The notes: generated by a model from the letters alone, not told the origin. Positions 46,767-59,212 are shown, numbered from the stretch's first letter. The stretch: DNA of 64,000 nt from Ariolimax columbianus (GCA_036924085.1 JAVGWX010000012.1:6311478-6375477); one strand, 5' to 3'. Numbers and translations are program-made.

Positions 46767-47048
46767 CAGCGCACAATGCTATATAACATACTAGCACCGC
46801 ACCCATGCTATATAACATCCTAGCACCACACCCATGCTGTATAACATCCTAGCACCGCACCCATGCTATATAACATCTTAGCACCGCACCCATGCTATAT
46901 AACATTATAGCACCGCACTCATGCTATATAACATCCTAGCATCGCACGTATGTTATATAACATCCTAGCACCGCACCCATGCTATATAACATCCTAGAAC
47001 CGCACCCATGCTATATAACATCCTAGCATCGCACGCATGCTATATAAC
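46767..47048. repeat. 29-bp minisatellite
   Basis: About ten units of TATATAACATCCTAGCACCG plus CACCCATGC. Confidence 0.94.
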
Positions 47049-47750
47049 AAACATAATAAAGATCACAACCATCAGTCCTTCGGGACCTCGACACTTGGCC
47101 TGCATAGCCTGTCAGCAACCAATTGTTATTAACTTCGTGCTTGATCGCTCTGTGTTTCCGACGGTTAAAAATTGGGCGGTACCTATTCTCCTTTCCTCTC
47201 TCAACTAATTCAATGAAGAACATTTACATTACGAGTAGTTTGTCTGCCAGAAGTCAGTGGCAAATATAGCATGCAATTTTCGATATGACAGGAAAACAGT
47301 GCTGTCTCGATGTGACAAGTGGTTAGGTCTCGTTATGTCTTGTTGGTCACCTGATCTACTATCCAAACATACGTTTCGCACATATGTTTATATAAGCTCT
47401 TATCAAGAAGACCGTTACGCCCAATCTCTTCCCCCTCTGCACACCCCTTCCCCTCTCCACACCCCTTCTCATCCCCCGATACGTTTGTCAACCCCTACCC
47501 CACCCTAAAGCAATATTGTAGCGATGTACGATGGCTGTAGTCAATCATCAAGGCAATAACCAATCAGAAACTGCGCGCACTATATGCACGTACGACAGGC
47601 GCTCCAAATTGCTTCTCTACTAAGAAATGATTGTAATTGCCAACATCATCCTTCGTCACACTTAATCAGATCACCATATATTTCCATCTGTCCGCAGGAG
47701 CAACTCACAATATTAAAATAACATCAATTTATTGTTGGCATTCGACTTGG
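47049..47750. other. Unassigned DNA
   Basis: Short unrecognised ORFs (47008-47208 and 47257-47508). Confidence 0.5.
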
Positions 47751-47935
47751 TTTTTTTTTTCACATAGCGGTGTGTGTTGTATTGTATTTTGCGCCTAATG
47801 CAGCAGTGCATCTTATTTTAGCAAACTTGGTGTAAATAAGTTTTGTTTTGTAACAAGGGTGAGACGATCGTGTGTCGAGAATCCGAACCTGAGAACATTT
47901 AATTGTCAACGTAACCTCTTGGTCACTCGTCAGAT
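47751..47935 (-). mobile_element. Possible SINE with A-rich tail
   Basis: On the minus strand a tRNA-like head has TGACCAAGAGGTTA (box A-like) and GGTTCGGATTC (box B with one extra base), followed by about 120 bp of body and an A-rich tail at 47751-47762. The total of about 185 bp fits a SINE, but the match is modest. Confidence 0.4.
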
Positions 47936-48404
47936 CTGATCACTGATATTTGTTTCCACCGTCTTGTCATTCCAGCACAGACTCACCTTTTGTCTTTATT
48001 GGCTTTATTTGGATTTGTACTACTTGCAGGCTCTCTTCTATAACACTTTTACAAGTAACTGCAGTCTAGAAGGTGACACTGCTGTCGGGGATGACGTGCT
48101 AGACACTTTATTGTACTAGGACTGAGATTGTTTATGTGTGTACGGCAGCCGTTTCTTCCCGCGGTAGTTTTGAACCAGCTACTCAAATGCATAGCTAGGG
48201 TTGGTGTCACCCATCTTCGGCCTCCCTCTATACTAGCATGGAAACAATAATAAAAACACATTTTTGCTGAAACACCTGCACACACAAATTATAGGCAACC
48301 AGAGTGTGGTCAATTGACGATCTAGTATCTTGGAATCTACACCCCTACACTTATAGACAATGTAAGTGAGATACTCAGGAAATACGGAACGGCAATAGCC
48401 TTGG
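47936..48404. other. Unassigned DNA
   Basis: Contains one copy of the dispersed TGTCGGGGATGA motif at 48076-48116 on the plus strand. Confidence 0.5.
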
Positions 48405-48865
48405 CGACACATATGGCACAATAATAGGAACTAGCGACACATCTGGCACAAGAATAGGAACTAGCGACACATCTGGCACAAGAATAGGAACTAGCGACAC
48501 ATCTGGCACAAGAATAGGAACTAGCGACACATCTGGCACAAGAATAGGAACTAGCGACACATCTGGCACAAGAATAGGAACTAGCGACACATCTGGGACA
48601 AGAATAGGAACTAGCGCCACATCTGGCACAAGAATAGGAACTAGCGACACATCTGGCACAATAATAGGAACTAGCGCCACATCTGGCACAAGAATAGGAA
48701 CTAGCGACACATCTGGCACAATAATAGGAACTAGCGACACATCTGGCACAATAATAGGAACTAGCGACACATCTGGCACAAGAATAGGAACTGGCGACAC
48801 ATCTGGCACAAGAAAGAGAACTACATCTCCCCATGACGACTAACGACACGTCTGGCACAAGACAG
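48405..48865. repeat. 30-bp minisatellite
   Basis: About 15 units of ACATCTGGCACAAGAATAGG plus AACTAGCGAC. The 30-bp period equals ten codons, so two minus frames (48337-48951 and 48375-48809) stay open as ARCVASSYSC- or VPDVSLVPIL-type repeats. Units are nearly identical apart from AGAATAGG/ATAATAGG and GCGACAC/GCGCCAC. Confidence 0.96.
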
Positions 48866-49744
48866 AGAACTGCAACTATGTCGCAAATGTAACTAAAGAG
48901 AGTACTGTGTGGTACTAGAAACCTCATTGCATACAAATTGTAATACTGCATACATTCATATATATATCAAGTCATCAGAATTGGACTATAGTTGGATATG
49001 TTACATGTTCAGGTCCTTTCACTGTGCTGCGGTTTTCAATTACAGCAAATCAAATACTTTAACCTCTAATGCAGAAAACGTTTGGGCGTGCATACATTGT
49101 CACTATCGCACAATCGTTCATTCATCCAGTTATCACCCCTCGAGCGGGAGATTGCACATTATTTTAATATCATACCATCCCTCAGTGGCCATATCAGAAC
49201 TGAATTCGTGAATCAGAACTCATTAACTTGCTCATTCCATCCTGTGGTAGTTATTTCGAACAGAAAATTGCGTTCACGAAACTTTGATTTCAACGCCATT
49301 GAATGCTGTAGGCTATTATAGTCTCATCAATGATGCTTGCCTTGCCGATACTTTTACTTGTATTTTCTGTTGACATACAGTTTTCGTGTACCGTCTGTTT
49401 TATTAGTGCACTCACACAAGAAGCAGCCAATTCACAAGTAAACAAAGAAAGAAAACCTAACGGAGGTAGATGGGCAGTGTATCGGACGGACACAAGCAGT
49501 GAAATCAACGATCCCCAGAAGCAACAGACAGCCCACCCCAGCGCCAGCATGAACACGCCGGGGCGATTTCTGGGGGCATGAACGATCCAATTGTCAGTTC
49601 GCGTCTTTTTGACAAACTACAAGACTAGAATGAGACAGAACATCCAGAAGAGCCGGTCGCTTATGAGTGATGGTCATGACCCATATTACATTGTCCATGA
49701 TCGTATGAGAATATGCGATATAGAGACTCGGTGAAATCTAGCAA
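48866..49744. other. Unassigned DNA with a possible small secreted ORF
   Basis: Overlapping ORFs occur. One at 49330-49581 (83 codons) starts MMLALPILLLVFSVDIQF, which looks like a signal peptide, followed by a polar region. No homology is recognisable and no splice or promoter signals support it. Confidence 0.3.
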
Positions 49745-50410
49745 CCCTCTCCTACTAGCTGTCTTATTTAAAGTGGATCTGTGAGTCCTTCGTTGATTGA
49801 AATAATCGCTTCTTGATTTTCATACAGGTTATGCGTGTGTTTACTGATTGGTCTCTTTGTACATGCACAGCGTCTGAAACATGTTTCTACAGGGACTTGA
49901 TCAAAGGCTTTCTCGTGGTTAATAACACAGAAAGACGATACTCGTCCTTGATCAATAATTCCTTCTGCGACAACCGCAAAGTCTCGATAGCATCTCATGT
50001 ACATCTGACCTTGAGGAATCTAAACTAGTTATCTTTCGTCAACTCCTCTATCTTGGCATCGATTAATCTTAATTGTCTGCAATACAACTGCAGGTATATG
50101 TGGTATTAAGCTTGTCGTGCGGAATTGTCAGCATTTGATTTCATTTTAATTTTTTTAAGCAAAGGAATTATAATGGCAGTTGTGTGATCTTTTGGCGATA
50201 TTCCATTGTTGTGAAAAGCATTTACATGCTTAAAAAGAAGTTTTTGGGATGAATCTCCAGCTGTTTTGATGTGCTGGATAGGTATATCATCAATTGGCCG
50301 TGCTTTATTTTTTGAGATAAATGTCTTATTACATCTTTCCTGATTACAGGTTGTTTATAGCAACGGTACGTCAAAACAATATTTGCAACCGGATTCAATC
50401 CCATGTCCTC
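49745..50410 (-). mobile_element. Non-LTR reverse transcriptase remnant, minus strand
   Basis: Read from high to low coordinate: RKDVIRHLSQKIKHGQ, HNNGISPKDHTTAIIIPLLK (the I-P-x-D-W-K-x-A-I-I-x-P-(L)-x-K-K motif), then DAIETLRLSQKELLIKDEYR, INHEKAFDQVPVE (motif A, D-x-E-K-A-F-D-x-V), then LYENQEAIISINEGLTDPL. The motif order matches the N-terminal half of a non-LTR reverse transcriptase. Stops and frameshifts occur throughout. The YADD region is absent. Confidence 0.75.
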
Positions 50411-50424
50411 ATACAGTTCCTTAT

Positions 50425-53400
50425 AAGGTTAATGCGATGACTAGAGAAATGTGCTAGCACTGGTCGTTGGGTAAATGTGTTAGGGCTGGTTTTTGGGTAA
50501 ATGTGTTAGCACTGGTCGTTTGGTAAATGTGTTAGGGCTGGTAATTTGGTAAATGTGTTAGCACTGATCGTTGGGTAAATGTGTTAGCACTGGTCGTTGG
50601 GTACATGTGTTAGGGCTAGTTGTTGGGTAAATGTGTTAGGGCTGGCTGTTTGGTAAATGTGTGAGGGCTGGTCGTTGGGTAAATGTGTTAGGGCTGGTAG
50701 TTGGGTAAATGTGTTAGGGCTGGTTGTTTGGTAATTGTGTTGGGGCTGGTTGTTGGGTAAATGTGTTAGCACTTGTCGTAAGGTAAATGTGTTAGCACTG
50801 GTTGTTGGGTAAATGTGTTAGGGCTCGTTGTTAGGTAAATGTGTTAGGGCTGGTCGTTGGGTAAATGTTTTAGGGCTGGTCATTTGGTAAATATGTTAGG
50901 GCTGGTTGTTAGGTAAATGTGTTAGCACTGGTCGTTTGGTAAATGTGTTAGGGCTGGTCGTTTGGTAAATATGTTAAGGCTGGTTGTTAGGTAAATGTGT
51001 TAGCACTGGTCGTTGGGTAAATGTGTTAGGGCTGGTCGTTTGGTAAATGTGTTAGAGTTAGTCGTTGGGTAAATGTGTTAGAGTTAGTCGTTGGGTAAAT
51101 GTCTTAGATTTGGTCGTTGGGTAAATGTGTTAGGGCTGGTCGTTTGGTAAATGTGTTAGGGCTGGTCGTTGGGTAAATGTGTTAGGGCTGGTCGTTGGGT
51201 AAACGTGTTAGGACTGGTCGTTTGGTAAATGTGTTAGGGCTAGTTGTCTGGTAAATTAGTAAGGCATTATTGTTTGGTAAATTTGTTAGGGCTGGGTATT
51301 GGGTAAATGTGTTAGCACTGGTCGTTTGGTAAATGAGTTCGCACTGGTCATTTGGTAAATGTGTTAGGGCTGGTCGTTGGGTAAATGTATTAGGGCTGGT
51401 CGTTAGGTAAATGTGTTAGGGCTGATCGTTGGGTAAATGTGTTAAGGCTGGTCGTTGGGTAAATGTGTTAGGGCTGGTCGTTGGGTAAATGTGTTAAAGC
51501 TGATCGTTGGGTAAATGTGTTAGCACTGGTCGTTGGGTAAATGTGTTAGGGCTGGTTGTTGGTAAAATGTGTTAGCACTTATCGTTTGGTTAATGTGTTA
51601 GGGATGCTCGTTGGGTAAATAGGTTAGCACTGATCGTTTGGTAAATGTGTTAGCACTGGTCGTTTGGTAAATAAGTTAGGAATGGTTGTTGGGTAAATGT
51701 ATTTGGGCTGGTCGTTTGGTAAATGTGTAAGCGCTGGTTGTAGGGTAAATGTGTTAGCACTGGTCGTTTGGTAAATGTGTAAGGGCTGGTTGTTGGGTAA
51801 ATGTGTTAGGGCTGGTCGTTGGGTAAATGTGTTAGGGCTGGTCGTTTGGTAAATGTGTTAGGGTTGGACATTGTGTAAATGTGTTAGAGCTGGTCGTTGG
51901 GTAAATGTGTTAGGGCTGGTCGTTTGGTAAACGTGTTTGGGATGGTCGTTGGATAAATGTGTTAGGGCTGGTTGTTGGGTAAATTTTTTAGGGCTGGTCG
52001 TTGGGTAAATGTGTTAAGGCTGGTTGTTGGATAAATGTGTTAGGACTGGATGTTGGGTAAATGTGTTAGGGCTGGTTTTGGGGTAAATGTGTTAGGGCTG
52101 GTTTCTTGGTAAATGTGTTAGCACTGGTGGTTCGGTAAATGTGTTTGCACTGTTCATTGGGTAAATTTGTTAGGGCTGGTCGTTATGTAAATGTGTTAGG
52201 GTTAGTCGTTTGGTAAATGGTTTAGGGTTAGTCGTTAGGTAAATGTGTTAGGGCTGGTCGTTCGGTAAATGTGTTAGGTCTGGTCGTTTGGTAAATGTGT
52301 TAGGGCTCGTCTTTAGGTAAATGTGTTTGTGCTTGTCGTTGGGTAAACGTGTTAGGGCTGGTTGTGGGGAAAATGTGTTAGGGCTCGTCGTTGGGTTAAT
52401 GTGTTAGGGCTTGTTATTTGGTAAATGTGTTAGGGCTGTTCGTTTGGTAAATGTGTTAGCACTGGTCATTTGGTAAAGGTTTTAGGGTTTGTTGCTGGGT
52501 AAATGTGTTATGATTGGTTGCGGGATAATGTGTTAGCACTGGTCGTTGGGTAAATGTGTTTGGGCTGGTCGTTGGGTAAATGTGTTAGGGTTTGTTTGTG
52601 TGTGATGTGTTAGCACTGGTCGGTGCGTAAATGTTTTAGGGCTGGTTGTTGGGTAAATGTGTTAGGGCTGGTTGTTGGGTAAATGAGTTAGTACTGGTCG
52701 TTTGATAAATGTGTTAGGGCTGGTCGTTTGGTAAATGTAATAGGTATAGTCGTTGGGTAAATGCGTTAGGGCTGGTTGCTGAGTAATATGTTAGCACTGG
52801 TTGTTGGGTAAATGTGTTAGTGCTGGTCGTTGGGTAAATGTCTTAGGGCTGGTTGCTGGGTAATGTGTTAGCACTGGTCGTTGGGTAAATGTGTTACGGT
52901 TGGTTGCTGGGTAATGTGTTAGCACTAGTTTTTTGATAAATGTGTTTGAAACTGGTTGCTGGGTAAATGTGTTTGGACTGGTTTCTGGGTAAATATTAGG
53001 ACTGGTTGCTGGGTAAATGTTTTACAATTGTTTTCTGGGTAAATGTGTTAGCATTTGTTGCTGGGTAAATATGTTAGGACTGGTTTCTGGGTAAATATTA
53101 GGACTGGTTGATGGGTAAATGTGTTAGCACTGGTTGCTGGCTAAATGTGTTAGCATTGTTTGCTGGATAAATGTGTTAGCACTGGTTTTTGATAAATGTG
53201 TTAGCACTGGTTGCTGGGTAAATGTGTTGGGGCTGGTCGTTTGGTAAATGTGTTAGGATTGGTTGCTAGGTAAATGTGTTATCGCTGGTCGTTGGGTAAA
53301 TGTGTTAGGACTGGTTGCTGGGTAAATGTGTTTGGGCTGGTCGTTGGCTAAATGTGATAGCACTGATTGATGGGTAAATGTGTTAGCAATGGATCCTGGG

Positions 53401-54055
53401 TAAATGTGTTAGGGCTGGTTGCTGGGTAAATGTGTTAGCATTGGTGTCTGGGTAAATATGTTAGGACTGGTTGCTGGGTAAATGTGTTAGCACTGGTTGC
53501 TGGGTAAATGTGTTAGTGCTGGTTGCTGGGTAAATGTGTTAGGACTGGTTGCTGGGTAAATGTGTTAGGGCTGGTTGCTGGGTAAATGTGTTAGCACTGC
53601 TTGCTGTGTAAATGTGTTAGGGCTGGTTGCTGGGTAAATGTGTTAGGACTGTTGCTGGGTAAATGTGTTAGGACTGGTTGCTGGGTAAATGTGTTAGGAT
53701 TGTTGGCTGGATACATGTTCCAGGATTGTTGGCTGGATACGTGTGTCAGGATTGCTTCCCGGATACATGTGTCAGGATTGTTGGCTGATGAAAGGTTATG
53801 AGTGTTTGCTGGGTATATTTCTAGTACTGATCGGCGGATATATTTGTTAGTAATGGTCAGTAGATAAAAGGGTTAGGACTGATGGCTGGATAAATGTATT
53901 AGGATTGTTTGCTTGAAAAAGGTGTTAGAATTGTTGGCTAGATATATGTTTTATGATGGGTGGCGGGATACATTTGTCAAAATTGTTGGCTGAATAAATT
54001 TCTTATGATTGTTGACTGGATAATTGTGTTAGGATTGTTGGCTGGATAAATGTTT
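50425..54055. repeat. 26-bp minisatellite, about 3.6 kb
   Basis: The largest array here, roughly 135-140 units with core GGTAAATGTGTTAGGGCTGG plus TCGTTG. Left and middle units mix GGGCTGG and GCACTGG forms. From about 52790 the GCTGGGTAAATG form dominates. Right of about 53690 units decay into GGCTGGATAAATGTGTTAGGATTGTT-like forms. Two GGG runs per unit on the plus strand are possible G-quadruplex substrates, though the intervening loops are long. Confidence 0.97.
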
Positions 54056-55455
54056 AAATTTAAACAGCATTCTAAGCATGTGTGCTGTACAAACGAATTA
54101 TAAGAAAAATGTGGATATAATTTCGCAACGAAAACAATACAAACTGCAGGGATCAAGCGACTTACGATGATTGTGGACCGATACAAACCATAGAGATTAA
54201 GTTGGTGATGATGGTTGTGGACCGATACAAACTTTATAGATGCCGACAGCAATGTTGTCTGTAATGATGGAGACTGTCGAATGGCATGTGTGATTACGAT
54301 CAGCTAGACCAACGCTGTGCAACTATTAGATCAAGCTTCCATTTGGGACCCCAGATGATCTTTAAGGGCGTCCCCGACACTTTATACGAACATTCTTATA
54401 TTATCTCTCCTATCTAAAGATCCCACCCAAAACTTGAAGTTGAGCACGTCACATCATCAACTGTATCAAAACAAATCCCAATAATCGAGATCAAACATTT
54501 CATATTTGAAGTTTGAATGTCTCACTAGAGCTTCTAAACATGCCAATCACATCATTATTCTTCACTTACAAGAGTTTCTTTGATAATTTGTATTTTATTT
54601 TATTATAGCACAATTACTATTAACATTTCGTTTAGACAATTGGATATATTCTACAGCGGAACAACTAACAGTAGTCAAAAAATAAAAGGAAACTGTTTGA
54701 GAAATATCAAAAGAAATATAGTTTTGTGATCTTGACGGTATAGATATGATGACACCATTTGTTTTTCTAAATTAAAACATGTCTGTGACGTAATACACAT
54801 ATGGAGGACCATAATTGATGTAGACAACAACAGTTTGAACGATATAACATACTTTACACCACAAATCATGTCTCACCTCAAGCATCTTAGAAGCTGGGTC
54901 GCTCCGCCATGCGCACGCAGCACTGATCGTGTACACATCACCATTGTATAACTATATTCTTGGCCAGCACCTTGCCGCACTTTTTGAATAACTGAACACA
55001 GCGTGGACGATGTCAGGCACATTTCCTGCTGCTGCAGCAACTTGTTGAAGTGAGCCAGTTATAAAAAGTGACTTACACCATTACTATTCAGGTGTCGGCT
55101 TCACACGTAGTAAATGTACTGTAAACTCGAGGACATAGCTGACAAAAGAAATTGATAGTCACTAATGCTCCAGCCGAAATTAGGGATCATTGGCGGGTGA
55201 CTGTTCTAGGCCAGTGCTCCCATACAATCTAATGTTCCAAGATGTCGATATCATTCAGTAAAACCGCCAAAACTGCACTGTAAGATCGCACACACTTTAC
55301 TGTTAGTGCTACACTCACGGTTTACTGACGCATAACTGTTCTAGGAATGTAGTTCTCTAACATTGGCGTCAAAGCTGGAAGTGGAACAGTAATAAAATAA
55401 ACTCATAGAGAAACACATCACCAAGAACACCTCTAGCGCTTTACTCCAATCCTCG
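54056..55455. other. Unassigned AT-rich DNA
   Basis: No gene recognised. ORFs at 53977-54252 and 54675-54869 have no domain. Confidence 0.5.
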
Positions 55456-55702
55456 TTTGTGTGTGCGCACACACACACACACAGACACGCACACAGACAC
55501 ACACACAGACACACACACACACGCACGCACACACACACACACACGCACGCACACAGACACACACACACACACACAAAGACACACACGCACACGCACGCAC
55601 ACAGACACACACACACACACAAAGACACACACGCACGCACATAGATACACACACTGAAAGACACACACCCACACACACACACGCACGCACACAGACACAC
55701 GC
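55456..55702. repeat. Imperfect CA microsatellite
   Basis: About 245 bp of (CA)n with AGACA and CGCA interruptions. Open frames on both strands are low-complexity. Confidence 0.95.
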
Positions 55703-56039
55703 CCACACACTCGGACATAAGAAATGAATACACACACTGTAATGCTGTCATCCGGGTACTAAATCTTTCAGATTTTGCGTTTAATGCAAAATAACCGACA
55801 ACTGTTTAAATCATGTTGTTACAATGTTGGATCAAAGGCTTTATTCACTAGGTGCAACTATGACACTATAGTATAATTGAATCGAGATTCTAGTATTTGT
55901 ATTTCCTAATGTACAGATGAGTTTCTAGCCAACCAGTGTGACGGAAAGCGTAGCGACAAAACAATGCCCCTTTTAATAGTATGCTTAAGATCAAACATAT
56001 ACAAACCAGTAATAACATGTTTACGATGTTATTCTGGTT
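55703..56039. other. Unassigned DNA
   Basis: Nothing recognised. Confidence 0.5.
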
Positions 56040-56570
56040 TTCCTTCAGTTCTTATTCGGTCCATGCACGCAATCAACAAAAGTGGTGATAGTAGACGTTC
56101 ATGTTCCCCGGACTTAGCTGTAAACCAATTCTAGTGAGTCCGCTTGCTGTTCTCACAGTAACTTTGACTTTTATACACTACTATTATATTTCTCAATAAC
56201 TGTTCTTTCACTTAATAGTTTTGAGGATCTCCTATAGGTTGTTTCTATCCACTCTGTCAAATGTTTTCTCCTGGTCTACAAAGACGATGTTCTGTTCCTG
56301 GTTGTATTCAATAGTTTGTTCATAAATCTTTCTTAGAGTAAATAAGGCGTCTGTGGAAACTCTTCCTTTTCTGATGCCAAACTGATGTCAATTGTCTCTC
56401 AGCTATTCGTATTGTTCTGTTTTCCAGGATCTTCGTATACATTTTACTTAAATGGCCAAGATAGATATTCACCGCTGTTTCCTATCTCTTTCGTTTTCTT
56501 GCTTCTTCCATGTGGGTATAACTATTGATTTTTGTATTTTTGCCAGTCCTCCGGAACTTCCATTGTTTTA
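56040..56570 (-). mobile_element. Non-LTR reverse transcriptase remnant, minus strand
   Basis: Minus-strand frames give VPEDWQK near 56560, a stretch like FRKGRVSTDALFTLRKIYEQ and TIEYNQEQNIVFVDQEKTFD then RVDRN, then VTVRTASGLT. These match, in order, the P-E-D-W-K motif, the GFRxGRxTxDAIFTLRQI fingers motif, motif A (F-V-D-x-E-K-A-F-D-x-V) and the segment before the GVRQG motif. Frameshifts are frequent. Distinct from the copies at 42879 and 49745. Confidence 0.8.
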
Positions 56571-56665
56571 AATTTACACAATCACTAAAAGATAACAGTA
56601 ATTTACATAATCACTAACAGATACAAATAATTTACACAATCATTAACAAATAACAATAATATTAT
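56571..56665. repeat. Short AT-rich tandem repeat
   Basis: Three copies of ATTTACACAATCACTAA-like sequence at about 30-bp spacing. Confidence 0.6.
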
Positions 56666-56937
56666 TATATTATATGTTATTTTTACATCAAAAAAGACGT
56701 TGAATTCATACTAAACCCTGATGTTATTTTAACACAAAACTTATTGATTAAGTTCCACTAAACCTAGACATATTTACACTAAATCTAATATTTCATTGTT
56801 ACTATGACAGAATGCTATATTTGTAATAAATCATAGTTTTATATTTAAACGCACACTAATATTGCATTTGCATCAACAAGCCATATTACATATGATAACG
56901 TGTTCTTTCATGTGTCGGCACAAGTAATTGTACATGT

Positions 56938-57170
56938 ACACTAACCTGTTATGGTACATGTATGTGCCCAAATAAATGTACACTTACACAAATATGTAGC
57001 TTTACATGTATGTTCACAAATAAGTATACAAACATGTAGTTTTAAATGTACGTTCCCAAATAAGTATACACTTACACAAACACGTAGTTTTAAATGTATG
57101 TTCACAAATAAGTGTACACTTACACAAACGTGTAGTGTTATATTTATGTCCCCACAAATAATGTATATGT
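56938..57170. repeat. About 48-bp minisatellite
   Basis: Five imperfect units containing ATGTATGTTCACAAATAAGT and ACACTTACACAAA with GTAGTTTTA. The plus frame 56951-57175 is open across it as a repeat peptide. Confidence 0.85.
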
Positions 57171-58370
57171 TTTAAAATAGAATACAACATATGTATTACT
57201 ATTAGCTAGTTTCTACTTCATAATATGCATTTAAATAAATTGTTCTAACGTCTGAACCTTCCAAATTATAATGGACTTGAAACCAGCACCGTACACTTCA
57301 CACACGACACGAAATTGAAGCATCCCACGTCGCGAGACAACCCAGGTTGTCGGAAACTACAAAGCCCGCTTAATTTTCATTATAACTAAAAAAACAACTT
57401 TAAAAATCACAAATGACATTGTTCAATGCCCATTACGAACTACAGAAGAACAGCAGACTTCTTGAAAGATGTCCCTTTGTATGTGCTTCCTAGTAGACCC
57501 ACTCTTGTACGGTTATCAGAACATTAATCACTGATATTGTAACCGAACCATTTGATCCAAATCCGATCGGAACATAGCAAGCGTCTGCAACAAGCAATCG
57601 GATATTATAAATCAATTAAAACATAAGGGCCGTGATGTCGTGACGTTGGTCAATCCGAAAACCAATCCGAGGAGAGCTGCGAACGCTGCAAGCTCGGATA
57701 TAGGATAACATGGCGACGGGTTTGGTCGACATGTCTAGGAAGCATGACCAGCTATGTAGAAGAACAAACATGGATGAGCAGAAGTCGCCCTTGTCGTGCA
57801 GCTCAAAGCTCGTGCCTGCTTGCCAATCGATATTCATTCATCCCCACAGCACACACACGGCAGCTTATCCAAGACCGGGGACAGGTTTTTCCAAGCGATC
57901 AAAAAAACAATGTATTAAAATACGGACTTCTATTTAAGTTCTCAAAAATAGCATTTTGTCTACAACTCATGAAGTAATCCTTGCCGTACCGTAATGTCAA
58001 GAAGATGTTGTTGGACAATTTGTTTTTCTCATGTTTCCTTCTTTTCTTGTTCTTCTTTTTCTTGATGTTCTTCGTCTTCTTCTTCTTGGCTGTATTATCT
58101 TATTCTTCCTTTTTTCCCTTCTTTTCTGGTTCTTCTTTGTTTTCTTCATCTCCTACTACTCTCCTTCCAATGCCCCTCATTCTGTTCATTCTTGTAACGC
58201 TCTATCTCTGAATCATCTTCTCCTAATTCGAATCTTCTCCTTCACATCAATCCACTTCTCCGCCTCCTCCACATTCTTCTCCTTTTCCTACTCTACTCTT
58301 TCTCATCACTTATGGAATTAACGTCTTCCTCCTCCTCATCACCACCATCATTCTCTTCATCATTATCTTC
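57171..58370. other. Unassigned DNA with a pyrimidine-rich tract
   Basis: No recognised gene. The 75-codon ORF at 57710-57937 starts at a good Kozak-like ACATGG but has no domain. From about 58020 to 58350 the plus strand is strongly C/T-rich with TTCTTC and CTCCTC words, giving spurious Phe/Leu/Ser-rich ORFs. Confidence 0.45.
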
Positions 58371-58990
58371 GTATTAGTATTATTATTATTATTATTATTG
58401 TGAGTATGCTATCACACGGCAGCCTGAAAATATCTGCAAGGGATTTCCCGGTCAAGTTTATCCGGGAATGTTTCCTCATCACCATCATCATGTAGCGTGG
58501 CCCTTGCAGATCGTGGCACTGAAGACATGTCATCTGCAAGACACTCGATCGCTGGTCAGCTATCCCACCTTTGCACACGTCAACCCAAGGAGTCTCTGAT
58601 ATGTCCATGGTCCATCTTCTCCCCCGTCTGCCCCCATCTCTATTGTCAGGGACCATAACCTCCAGTATCGTTCTTTCTGGGCCATTGTGACTTTTGATGT
58701 GGCCAAAGTATATTCATTTCCTAGATGTAATGTTGTTTACTGGCCAATTTTGTTATATCGAGTTCATGTTCCATTTATGGGTTCTTCTATTTCGCTATCC
58801 ACAGTATTTTAGCCATCCTGTTGGTGAATTTTAGCACGAAGGATTCAATCATCTTCCGTTTCGTCTGTGTGGTTGACAATATATCGCATTCGAACGTTAC
58901 GAATCGGAGGCTGCAAGTCCTTAGGATCTTTAGTTTTGTTATTTTATTAGTGTTCTGCCGCACGTTTCACTTTAGTCCCCCTCTGAAGTG
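58371..58990 (-). mobile_element. Non-LTR retrotransposon 3' part with AAT tail, minus strand
   Basis: From high to low coordinate: LRTCSLRFVTFECDILSTTQ, KRKMIESFVLKFTNRMAKIL, then YFGHIKSHNGPERTILE, GGRRGRRWTMDISE and QRSSVLQMTCLQCHD. The order matches the thumb and C-terminus after the YADD motif in non-LTR elements, including the GHI motif and the basic RGRP-R-RW block. The 3' end is a short (AAT)n tail (58371-58401, TTA on plus). Several frameshifts. Confidence 0.75.
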
Positions 58991-58999
58991 TCATGGTCA

Positions 59000-59212
59000 T
59001 TCTTCTCCCTCGTTCCTGTTGACAGACTCTGCTGTCGCTTATAGTAGAGTCTCCATTCTTCTCCCTAGTTCATGTTGACAGACTCTGTTGTGGCTTATAG
59101 TAGAGCCTCCTTTCTTCTCCGTAGTTCATGTTGACAGACTCTGTTGTGGCTTATAGTAGAGCCTCCATTCTTCTCCCTCGTTCCTGTTGACAGTCTCTGT
59201 TGTTGTTTACAG
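59000..59212. repeat. 56-bp minisatellite
   Basis: Four units of CATTCTTCTCCCTAGTTCAT and GTTGACAGACTCTGTTGTGG; starts at 59018, 59074, 59130 and 59186 are exactly 56 bp apart. Confidence 0.95.

Noticed and set aside
50425..54055. Frequent TTAGGG words suggesting interstitial telomere repeats
   Set aside because: TTAGGG occurs once per 26-bp unit as part of GTGTTAGGGCTGG; there is no contiguous TTAGGG run.
28690..54360. Similarity between GGTCCCAACTTGATCTT near 28725 and GGACCCCAGATGATCTTTAA near 54345
   Set aside because: Short and not extendable by eye; likely chance.
58363..58656. A 97-codon minus ORF as a host gene
   Set aside because: The RRGRRW block, the upstream GHIK motif and the AAT tail mark it as the C-terminus of a dead non-LTR element.
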